Part shown: piece after piece, positions 1 through 5,407 of the stretch
Layout of the letters: every line of letters begins with the position of its first letter
How positions within the stretch are numbered: the stretch's first letter is position 1
Source: an uncultured Alphaproteobacteria bacterium
Lineage (GTDB): Bacteria > Pseudomonadota > Alphaproteobacteria > Reyranellales > Reyranellaceae
Assembly (NCBI GenBank): GCA_903929895.1
Contig: CAIYWM010000332.1
Coordinates: forward strand, 1 to 6,203
DNA: 6,203 nucleotides
Direction of reading: 5' to 3'
The notes under the pieces: generated by a model
What the model was told of the DNA's origin: nothing
The model's input: only the letters and a program-made list of their open reading frames with translations
The model's database searches: none
Translations under genes and position numbers: made by a program

Positions 1-653
1 GACAGGGCGACCTTCTCGGCCTCGCTCTCCAGCGCCAGATGCTCCCAGGTGGCGCGCTCCTCGCTGAGCTGCAGGAGCCGGCGTTCGCTCTCCGCGCGCG
101 CCGACGCCAGATCCTCCGCGTCGCGCCGTGCCTGCGAGGCGGCGTCGTCGCTCTCCGCCACCTTCCGGTACAGCGCCTCGATCTCCGCCCGCAGCTCCGC
201 CGTGGCATCCACGGGCTCCGGCGGGGGCACGAAGGGGCCGGGCCTGAAGTCGGCGGCGCCCCCGAAAGTGCGATGAAACCAGATCGCCAGTTGCCGCGAG
301 AGGCGCAGCGCGTTCAGCGCCTCACCGTGCGTGCCGGCGCCCTCGTGAACCGCAGCGTTGCCCAGGATCCGCAGCCGGTGGAACACGTCGGAGACTTCGC
401 GCGGCAGGATCCGATCGGCGCCGAGACGGCGCAGCGTGCTTTCAAAGCTCTCCTGCTCGCCCTCGTAGGCGCTGTGCCGCGCTGCGATCAGCTTTGCCAG
501 CGTCTCGGCAAACTGGCGCATCTTGATGAGGCACGTCGAGGGATCGCCGCGGAAGTACTGCTCCGCCAGCGCCGCCAGCCGCACCAATCCCGGTTCCTGC
601 TTCGCGAGGAAACCGAAGTTCGGCGTCGGGAAACTCTCCCCCTGCCCCTGCAC
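1..653 (-). CDS. hsdR: Type I restriction-modification R subunit-like protein, N-terminal part (gene runs off the left edge)
   Basis: This is the first 217 codons of a minus-strand gene; the remainder lies outside the window. The protein opens with a short Gly/Gln-rich leader, then NFGFLAK (residues 12-18), LVRLAALAEQYF (23-34) and a helical domain ending in the LGNAAVHEG signature (97-105), followed by LAIWFHRTF (122-130) and a Pro-rich linker (139-148). This matches the DUF4145 (HEPN-related) N-terminal domain of the HsdR/DEAD-box helicase family of type I restriction systems. Residues 150-217 are Glu/Arg/Ala-rich heptads, as expected for the coiled coil that precedes the nuclease and helicase domains in this family. 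GTG at 653 is the only usual start codon between the upstream in-frame stop and the conserved NFGF block. No modification or specificity subunit is visible. Restriction function is inferred from the N-terminus alone; a stand-alone DUF4145 helicase is possible. Confidence 0.8.
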   Translation of the reverse strand, partial: MQGQGESFPTPNFGFLAKQEPGLVRLAALAEQYFRGDPSTCLIKMRQFAETLAKLIAARHSAYEGEQESFESTLRRLGADRILPREVSDVFHRLRILGNAAVHEGAGTHGEALNALRLSRQLAIWFHRTFGGAADFRPGPFVPPPEPVDATAELRAEIEALYRKVAESDDAASQARRDAEDLASARAESERRLLQLSEERATWEHLALESEAEKVAL

Positions 654-659
654 GCCGCG

Positions 660-687
660 ATTATCGCGCCGGTCCCTTCATTGGCAA
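660..687 (-). promoter_or_regulatory. Sigma70-type promoter of the restriction gene
   Basis: Read on the minus strand, TTGCCA (687-682, five of six matches to TTGACA) is followed after 16 bases by GATAAT (665-660, five of six matches to TATAAT). The -10 box ends only six bases before the GTG start at 653, so the expected transcription start falls on or beside the start codon. No ribosome binding site could then be present in the message. Promoter identity rests on consensus matching only, but two near-consensus boxes at good spacing are uncommon in DNA this GC-rich. Confidence 0.6.
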
Positions 688-689
688 TG
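679..689. promoter_or_regulatory. 11-bp palindrome on the -35 box, candidate operator
   Basis: CATTG (679-683), a central G, and CAATG (685-689) form a perfect inverted repeat covering the whole -35 element of the minus-strand promoter. A dimeric regulator bound here would block that promoter. The arms are short, no regulator gene lies in the window, and chance occurrence is possible. Confidence 0.3.
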
Positions 690-834
690 CTCAATCTGGC
701 CGTGCCGCATGGGGTTGAAAGCTGGGCAGTGGCCGGCGGCGTCACCGCGGGCACCTCCCTCCATCGCGTCCTCGTGTTCGGGTAGGGCCGCGAAGCGACC
801 GAGAACGCAACGGCTCGATCGGCACGGTCCTTGC

Positions 835-858
835 TTCCCCCGCTTCGAGCAGGGGGAA
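835..858 (+). promoter_or_regulatory. Hairpin sequestering the ribosome binding site of the transporter operon
   Basis: In the transcript, TTCCCCC (835-841) pairs with GGGGGAA (852-858) and GCT (842-844) pairs with AGC (848-850), closing a TCG loop with a single bulged A at 851. That gives ten base pairs, seven of them G-C. The 3' arm is exactly the purine-rich Shine-Dalgarno stretch (AGGGGG at 851-856), eight bases before the ATG at 865. The structure should hold down translation of the binding-protein gene unless opened by a ligand, protein, small RNA, temperature or a translating ribosome. No run of T follows, so it is not an intrinsic terminator. Confidence 0.55.
851..856 (+). promoter_or_regulatory. 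Ribosome binding site of the solute-binding protein gene
   Basis: AGGGGG lies eight bases upstream of ATG 865 and can pair along its length with the 16S anti-Shine-Dalgarno core, using one G-U pair. It fixes the start of the solute-binding protein at 865. The reading frame is open further upstream, but no other start there has comparable support, and only 865 places the Tat motif near the N-terminus. Confidence 0.75.
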
Positions 859-864
859 TTGCCT

Positions 865-1917
865 ATGAACAAGTCAAAGATTGCCGTCTTCAACCGCCGC
901 ACGGTCCTCGCAGCCGCAGGCGCCGCCACGGCGGCTCTCGCCGCGCCACGCATCCTGCGCGCCCAGGGGAAGGAACTCGTGGTCGGTGGCGCCGCAAGCC
1001 ACAAGAACTTCGTCGAGACCATCATCGCGCCGGTCGTCGAGAAGAAATTCTCCTGCAAGGTCGTGTTCGAGGGCTCGCGCTCCCTGGTCAACCTCGAGAA
1101 GATGCAGAAGAACAAGGACAAGCAGTATCTGTCGGTCGTCATGATGGACGATCCGGTCATGATCCCGGCCGTCGCCGAGGGACTGCTCGATCCGCTGACG
1201 GCGGCCAAGGTGCCCAACCTCGCCATGCTGAAGCCGGGCACGATCCACATGGACGGGATGTGGTGCAACTACCTGCAGCCCTGGCTCGGCATCGCCTACA
1301 ATCCCAAGGCCATGAAGACGGCGCCCACCTCGTGGGCCGACGCCTACGATCCCAAGTACAAGGGCCGCGTGATCCTGCCGTCGCTGCAGAACACCGAAGG
1401 CCTGGCCAACCTGTTCATGGCGGCGTTCCTGGCCACCGGAAAGCCGATGCCCGAGGCGCAGAAGGACATCGATGCCGCCTTCAAGAAACTGGTGACGATC
1501 AAGCCCAACCTGCTGACCGCCTACACGCAGATGCCGCAGGCCTACAATCTGCTGGAACAGGGCGAGGGCTTCATGATCTCGAGCGCGATCTCGCAGGTGG
1601 CGCTCGAGCGCAAGGCCGCCGGCGCGCCGGTGGAGATCGCAGTCCCGAAGGAAGGCATCTTCGCCATGCCGTCGGGCGTCGCCCTGGTGAAGGGCGGGCC
1701 GCAGCCCGAGCTGGCCGCGGGCTACATCAACGAGATGATTGGACCGGAGGTCCAGGCGAAGCTTTCTGCCGCGACCTACTCGCTGCCGACCAACAAGGAC
1801 ACGCCCGTGCCGGCCGGTGCGCCGACCAACGCAACCATCTTCGGGATCGATTGGAAGTTCGTCGCCGACAATCGCGCCGACTGGGTGAAGCGCTGGGACC
1901 GCGACATGGCGATGTAG
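865..1917 (+). CDS. Tat-exported ABC transporter substrate-binding protein (PotD/AfuA-like)
   Basis: This 350-residue periplasmic receptor captures the solute for the transporter encoded by the next three genes. The N-terminus carries a twin-arginine signal: FNRRTVL (9-15), a hydrophobic Ala-rich stretch (14-27) and a likely cleavage after LRA (31-33). Export in folded form through Tat is common for binding proteins of this class in alphaproteobacteria. The mature part shows the two-lobe extracellular solute-binding pattern: beta strand ELVVGG (37-42), VVMMDDP (91-97), the hinge-side LGIAYNP (141-147), TSWADAYDPKYKGRVILP (155-172), and the C-terminal GVALVKGGPQPELAAGYI (271-288). Length is normal for the family. 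It is the first gene of the operon and lies directly before its ATPase. The family covers polyamine, ferric ion, opine and thiamine receptors, and the ligand cannot be read from sequence; the downstream enzymes suggest a small cyclic amide or ureide. Confidence 0.92.
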   Translation: MNKSKIAVFNRRTVLAAAGAATAALAAPRILRAQGKELVVGGAASHKNFVETIIAPVVEKKFSCKVVFEGSRSLVNLEKMQKNKDKQYLSVVMMDDPVMIPAVAEGLLDPLTAAKVPNLAMLKPGTIHMDGMWCNYLQPWLGIAYNPKAMKTAPTSWADAYDPKYKGRVILPSLQNTEGLANLFMAAFLATGKPMPEAQKDIDAAFKKLVTIKPNLLTAYTQMPQAYNLLEQGEGFMISSAISQVALERKAAGAPVEIAVPKEGIFAMPSGVALVKGGPQPELAAGYINEMIGPEVQAKLSAATYSLPTNKDTPVPAGAPTNATIFGIDWKFVADNRADWVKRWDRDMAM

Positions 1918-1932
1918 TCGCGCGGTCGCGTC

Positions 1933-2997
1933 GTGAGTTCTGATTCTTTCCTCGACATCGACGGCGCCGAAAAGGGCTTCGGCGGCGTCACCGTGCTCGG
2001 CGGCGTCGACCTCAGGGTCGCCGCCGGCGAGTTCATCTCGCTGCTGGGCCCCTCGGGGTGCGGCAAGACCACCCTGCTGCGCATCGTGGCCGGCCTGCTG
2101 GCGGCCGACCGCGGCACCATCCGGCTCGACGGCGAGGAGATCGGGTCGCGGCCGCCGCACCGGCGCGACGTCGGCGTCGTCTTCCAGAACTACGCGCTTT
2201 TCCCGCACCTGACGGTCGCCGAGAACATCGCTTTCGGCCTCAAGGCGCGGAAGCATCCCGCGGGCGAGATCGGCCCGACGGTGCGGCGCTTCCTGTCGCT
2301 GGTCCACCTCACCGACTTCGCCGACCGTTCGGTGCGCGCCTTGTCGGGCGGCCAGCAGCAGCGGGTCGCGGTGGCCCGCGCGCTGGCGGTGAAGCCCAAG
2401 CTGCTGCTGCTCGACGAGCCCTTTTCCGCGCTCGACCGCAAGCTGCGCGAGAACATGCAGATCGAGCTGCGCCGCCTGCTGCGCGAACTGGGCATCACCG
2501 CCGTGTTCGTGACGCACGACCAGGACGAAGCGCTCACCATGTCCGACCGCATCGCGGTGATGAACAAGGGCGCCATCGAGCAGCTCGACGTGCCGGCCAC
2601 CATCTACCGCTCGCCCGCCACCGCCTTCGTGCTGGAGTTCGTGGGCCTGTCCTCGCGCCTCGCCGGCACGGTCGTCGGCCAGGACTATGATCACGTCATC
2701 GTCGACACGGCGTTCGGCCCGCTGCGCGCGCCCGGCAGTTTCGTGGTCGGCGCCTCCGTAATGCTCGCGGTGCGGCCCGAGCGCATCAAGGTGAATGCGC
2801 CCGGCGACTATGCACTGGTCGCCCGCTTGCGCGATGCCGTGTTCCAGGGCTCGAAGGTCCAGCTCTATTTCGAGACGCAGGGCAGCGACCAGCTCATGGT
2901 CGAGACAGCCGACCTCTCCGACGGACTGCCCGCGCCCGGCACTGAAATGCGACTGGGCTGGGCCGTCGCCGACACGCTGATCTACCCGGCGCCATGA
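1933..2997 (+). CDS. ABC transporter ATP-binding protein (PotA/FbpC-like, with TOBE domain)
   Basis: This 354-residue cytoplasmic ATPase drives the importer. All nucleotide-binding motifs are intact: Walker A GPSGCGKTT (39-47), Q-loop Gln85, signature LSGGQ (137-141), Walker B LLLLDEP (157-163), D-loop SALD (165-168) and switch His195. The C-terminal part (about 240-350) is the TOBE-type domain typical of the polyamine/opine/phosphonate and iron importer ATPases, and includes the conserved VRPERI (280-285). GTG at 1933 is the first possible start after the in-frame TAG of the upstream gene, only 15 bases on, and no Shine-Dalgarno sequence precedes it, so translation probably depends on ribosomes finishing the binding-protein gene. 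The 3' end overlaps the next gene by ATGA (2994-2997). Length and motif order are normal, so the class is secure. The transported compound is not known. Confidence 0.95.
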   Translation: MSSDSFLDIDGAEKGFGGVTVLGGVDLRVAAGEFISLLGPSGCGKTTLLRIVAGLLAADRGTIRLDGEEIGSRPPHRRDVGVVFQNYALFPHLTVAENIAFGLKARKHPAGEIGPTVRRFLSLVHLTDFADRSVRALSGGQQQRVAVARALAVKPKLLLLDEPFSALDRKLRENMQIELRRLLRELGITAVFVTHDQDEALTMSDRIAVMNKGAIEQLDVPATIYRSPATAFVLEFVGLSSRLAGTVVGQDYDHVIVDTAFGPLRAPGSFVVGASVMLAVRPERIKVNAPGDYALVARLRDAVFQGSKVQLYFETQGSDQLMVETADLSDGLPAPGTEMRLGWAVADTLIYPAP

Positions 2998-3845
2998 CGA
3001 CGAAGAGCGCCCCCTCGGCGTGGCGGGATCCCGTCGCCCTCCTCGCGGCGCCAGCCGTTCTCTATCTGCTGGTCGTCTACGCCTTCCCCTTGCTCTGGCT
3101 CTTCATGAAGAGCCTGACGGGGCCGGGCGGGCTCACGATTCAGCCCTACGTCTCTTTCCTGAGCGATCCCTTCAACTGGCGGGTCGTCGGCAACACGCTG
3201 CGAGTGGCCGCCTGGGTGACGGTCGTCTGCTTCGTGATCGGATATCCCGCCGCCTTCGCGCTCGCGCGGGCCGGCGCGGTCCTGCAGATCGTGATGCTGG
3301 TCTCGATCATCCTGCCGCTCTCGGTCGGCGCCGTCGTCAAGGCCTTCGCCTGGCAGATCGTGCTGCGGCGCGACGGCATCGTCTCGCAGACCCTCGTCGG
3401 TCTCGGCCTCTGGGACGAGCCGCAGCGGCTGCTGTTCACCGAGACCGGGTTGGTCCTGGGCGCCGCCAACATCTTCCTGCCCTTCATGATCCTGCCCATC
3501 TATTCCGTCGTGAAGCTGATCGACCCGCGCCTCAGCGAGGCCGGCGCGACCTTGGGCGCCACGCCGCTCTACCGCTTCACCCACGTCACCCTGCCGCTCA
3601 CCCTGCCGGGCATCGTGTCGGGCGTCGCCTTCGTCTTCTCGATGAGCGTGTCGATGTTCGTCATCCCCTCTCTGCTGATCGGCGACCGCTTCCAGACCCT
3701 GGCGACCCTCACGGGCCGCTCGTTCCTGCTGATGCGCAACGAACAGCTCGGCTCGACCACCGCCGTCATCCTGCTGGTGCTGGCCGTGTCGATCGTCGTG
3801 GGTTCGACCTGGCTGGCGCGGCGCATCGGAGGCAGCCAGACATGA
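2994..3845 (+). CDS. ABC transporter permease, first subunit (PotB-like)
   Basis: This 283-residue inner-membrane protein forms one half of the transport channel. About six membrane segments are visible (near residues 14-37, 66-90, 97-120, 152-173, 206-229 and 255-275), with a short cytoplasmic N-terminus. The EAA loop that docks on the ATPase is EAGATLGATPLYRFT with a following LPLTLPGI (182-207), keeping the invariant Gly188. The start overlaps the ATPase stop (ATGA) and has no clear ribosome binding site, so translational coupling is likely. It fits the PotB/PotH side of the binding-protein-dependent transport inner-membrane family. Together with the next gene it should make a heterodimeric channel. 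Confidence 0.93.
   Translation: MTTKSAPSAWRDPVALLAAPAVLYLLVVYAFPLLWLFMKSLTGPGGLTIQPYVSFLSDPFNWRVVGNTLRVAAWVTVVCFVIGYPAAFALARAGAVLQIVMLVSIILPLSVGAVVKAFAWQIVLRRDGIVSQTLVGLGLWDEPQRLLFTETGLVLGAANIFLPFMILPIYSVVKLIDPRLSEAGATLGATPLYRFTHVTLPLTLPGIVSGVAFVFSMSVSMFVIPSLLIGDRFQTLATLTGRSFLLMRNEQLGSTTAVILLVLAVSIVVGSTWLARRIGGSQT
3828..3832 (+). promoter_or_regulatory. Ribosome binding site of the second permease
   Basis: GGAGG inside the end of the first permease gene, nine bases before ATG 3842. It supports 3842 as the start despite the four-base overlap with the upstream stop. Confidence 0.7.
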
Positions 3846-4642
3846 CCGCCGTAGAACGCGCCACGCAGTATTTCGTCTGGGCCATCGCGGGCTTCACCGT
3901 CATCTTCCTGATGACGCCGCTCGTGGTCACCATCGCCGTGTCGTTCGGCTCCTCGACGGTGTTCACCCTGCCGCCGCCCGACTGGTCGCTGCGCTGGTAC
4001 GAGCGCCTGGCCGGCATGCGCGGACTCGTACCAGCCCTCCTCGTCTCGCTGCAGATCGCCGCCGTCTCCACCGCGGTCGCCATGGTCCTCGGCACGCTTT
4101 GCGCGATCGCCCTCGTGCGCGGGCGCTTTCCGGGGCGCGAGACGATCTCGACCTTCCTCGTCTCGCCGCTGATGCTGCCGGGCCTGGTGATCGGCATCGC
4201 CATGCTGCAGGGCTTCAAGGCGATGGGGCTTCGCGACGTCTATGCGAGCCTGCTGGTCGCCCACGTGGTCATCACCCTGCCCTACATCGTGCGCACCGTC
4301 GTGGGCGCGCTCTCGCTGTTCGACTTCTCGCTGATCGACGCGGCCCGCACCCTGGGCTGCTCCTACCCGGCGGCGCTCACGCGGGTGCTGGTACCGTCGC
4401 TCGCGCCGGCCTTCCTGACCTCGGGCATGTTCGCGTTCCTGGCGTCGATGGACAACTATCCGATCTCGATGTTCTTCACCGATGCCTGGACCAAGACGCT
4501 TCCGATCCAGATGCTGCAGTATGTCGAGGAACGGCCCGACCCGACCATCGCCGCCATCTCCGCCGGCCTCGTGCTGCTCGCCATCGTGGCGCTCGTGATC
4601 GGCGACCGGCTTGTGGGCTTGCGCAAGCTCGCCGACTTCTAG
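3842..4642 (+). CDS. ABC transporter permease, second subunit (PotC-like)
   Basis: This 266-residue inner-membrane protein is the second half of the channel. Hydrophobic segments lie near residues 11-34, 64-92, 103-124, 134-158, 188-204 and 237-255. The EAA loop reads DAARTLGCSYPAALTRVLVP (166-185), with Asp in place of the leading Glu and the conserved Gly172; this is a usual variant in PotC/PotI-type subunits. The ATG overlaps the previous stop (ATGA), but unlike the first permease it has its own GGAGG (3828-3832) nine bases upstream. It lies ten bases before the racemase-family gene, so transport and metabolism genes share a transcript. No frameshift or missing segment was seen. Confidence 0.93.
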   Translation: MTAVERATQYFVWAIAGFTVIFLMTPLVVTIAVSFGSSTVFTLPPPDWSLRWYERLAGMRGLVPALLVSLQIAAVSTAVAMVLGTLCAIALVRGRFPGRETISTFLVSPLMLPGLVIGIAMLQGFKAMGLRDVYASLLVAHVVITLPYIVRTVVGALSLFDFSLIDAARTLGCSYPAALTRVLVPSLAPAFLTSGMFAFLASMDNYPISMFFTDAWTKTLPIQMLQYVEERPDPTIAAISAGLVLLAIVALVIGDRLVGLRKLADF

Positions 4643-4645
4643 GAA
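4641..4645 (+). promoter_or_regulatory. Ribosome binding site of the racemase-family gene
   Basis: AGGAA overlaps the last two bases of the permease stop codon TAG and lies seven bases before ATG 4653. It decides that start over the in-frame ATG at 4611, which lies inside the permease gene and would add 14 residues unlike the family. Confidence 0.7.
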
Positions 4646-4652
4646 TGGCCTT

Positions 4653-5402
4653 ATGAAACTCCTCGTCGCAAATCCCAACACGTCCACGGGCGTCACCGAC
4701 CGACTCGTGACCGCCGGCAAGCTGGTCGCCAGCCCCGGCACTGAGTTACTGCCCATGACCGCGCCGCGCGGCGTACCCTACATCGCCACGCGCGCCGAAG
4801 CCGCGATCGGCAGCGCCATGATGCTCGAGATGCTGGCCGAACGGCGCGGCACCTTCGACGCGGCCATCGTCGCGGCCTTCGGCGACCCCGGCCTCGGCGG
4901 CGCGCGCGAGCTGTTCGACTTCCCGGTCGTAGGCATGGCGGAAGCCGCGATGCTGGTCGCCTGCACGCTCGGCCGACGGTTCGCGATCGTGAGCTTTGCC
5001 AAGGCGCTCGAGCCCTGGTTCGCGGAGATCGTCGACTGGCACGGCATGTCCGGCCGCTGCGCCGCCATCCGCACGCCGGACGAGGGCTTTCGCTCGATCG
5101 ACGACGTCCAGCACGAGAAGGAACAGGTGCTGATCGACCTCGCCCTCGGCACGGTGAAGAACGACGGCGCCGACGTCGTGATCCTCGCCGGCGCACCTCT
5201 GGCCGGCATGGCCAACACGATCCGCGACCGCGTACCGGTGCCGCTGGTCGACGGCATCCAGGCCGCGGTGACGATGGCCGAGGGCCTCGTGCGGCTCAAT
5301 CCGCGCAAGGCCACGCAGGGCACCTATCGCCGCCCCGCCGCCAAGGACTCCAAGGGCCTCGCCGGTCCCCTGGCAGACATCATCGGCCATCGGGAGTCGT
5401 GA
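4653..5402 (+). CDS. Asp/Glu/hydantoin racemase-family protein lacking the canonical catalytic cysteines
   Basis: This 249-residue cytoplasmic protein belongs to the hydantoin/allantoin racemase branch (HyuE/HpxA) of the Asp/Glu racemase superfamily. Family marks are the N-terminal LLVANPNTS (3-11), IVAAFGDPGLGGARE (72-86), PVVGMAEAA (91-99), LGRRFAIVS (106-114), a C-terminal VPLVDGIQAAV (196-206) and a normal length. Characterised members use two cysteines as opposed acid/base residues, one in a CF-D-P motif and one in a GCAGM motif. Here the first position is Ala75 (AFGDP). The second region reads ILAGAPLAGM (177-186) with no Cys and apparently extra residues. The only cysteines, Cys104 and Cys136, sit elsewhere. 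Substrate handling may therefore differ from two-base racemisation: a one-base, decarboxylase-like, isomerase or binding role is possible. The gene follows the permeases closely and its end overlaps or abuts the next gene, so it is part of the same operon. Family assignment is firm, activity is not. Confidence 0.88.
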   Translation: MKLLVANPNTSTGVTDRLVTAGKLVASPGTELLPMTAPRGVPYIATRAEAAIGSAMMLEMLAERRGTFDAAIVAAFGDPGLGGARELFDFPVVGMAEAAMLVACTLGRRFAIVSFAKALEPWFAEIVDWHGMSGRCAAIRTPDEGFRSIDDVQHEKEQVLIDLALGTVKNDGADVVILAGAPLAGMANTIRDRVPVPLVDGIQAAVTMAEGLVRLNPRKATQGTYRRPAAKDSKGLAGPLADIIGHRES

Positions 5403-5407
5403 CCGCG

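Larger units (their letters stand above)
654..864. other. Divergent intergenic region
   Basis: These 211 bases separate the minus-strand restriction gene from the plus-strand transporter operon. The left third holds the restriction-gene promoter and the palindrome over its -35 box; the right end holds the ribosome-site hairpin. Between about 690 and 830 no protein-coding gene, RNA gene or repeat could be supported. A plus-strand promoter for the operon must lie here or upstream, but no pair of boxes matched consensus well. It may be activator-dependent or use another sigma factor. Confidence 0.6.

Noticed and set aside
661..681. Minus-strand mini-ORF of six codons ahead of the restriction gene
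   Set aside because: It lies within the promoter, upstream of the expected transcription start, so it would not be in the message from that promoter.
681..709. Plus-strand promoter with TTGGCA as -35
   Set aside because: No acceptable -10 box occurs 16-18 bases downstream; the sequence there is GC-rich.
39..785. Plus-strand open frame of 248 codons over the left end
   Set aside because: It is the antisense shadow of the restriction-type gene. The minus-strand translation has clear DUF4145 motifs while this frame is Arg/Leu-rich without any family pattern.
835..860. Intrinsic terminator at the hairpin before the operon
   Set aside because: There is no following T run; the stem overlaps the ribosome site and is better explained as a translational element.
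523..864. Upstream in-frame extension of the solute-binding protein
   Set aside because: The frame is open, but the extension is Arg/Ser/Pro-rich, overlaps the restriction gene and would bury the Tat signal in the interior. The ribosome site at 851-856 points to ATG 865.
874..2694. Minus-strand open frame of 606 codons opposite the binding protein and ATPase
   Set aside because: Long antisense frames are common opposite GC-rich genes. Its composition is low-complexity His/Arg/Asp-rich, and both plus-strand genes beneath it have complete conserved motifs.
3569..4756. Minus-strand open frame of 395 codons opposite the permeases
   Set aside because: Antisense shadow rich in Arg, Glu, Gly and His with no membrane or enzyme motifs; the permeases on the plus strand are intact.
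5399..5401. GTG as start of the PuuE-like gene
   Set aside because: The GGGAG ribosome-like sequence would be only two bases away. ATG 5408 in the same frame has a workable spacing and a family-like N-terminus, though GTG cannot be fully excluded.
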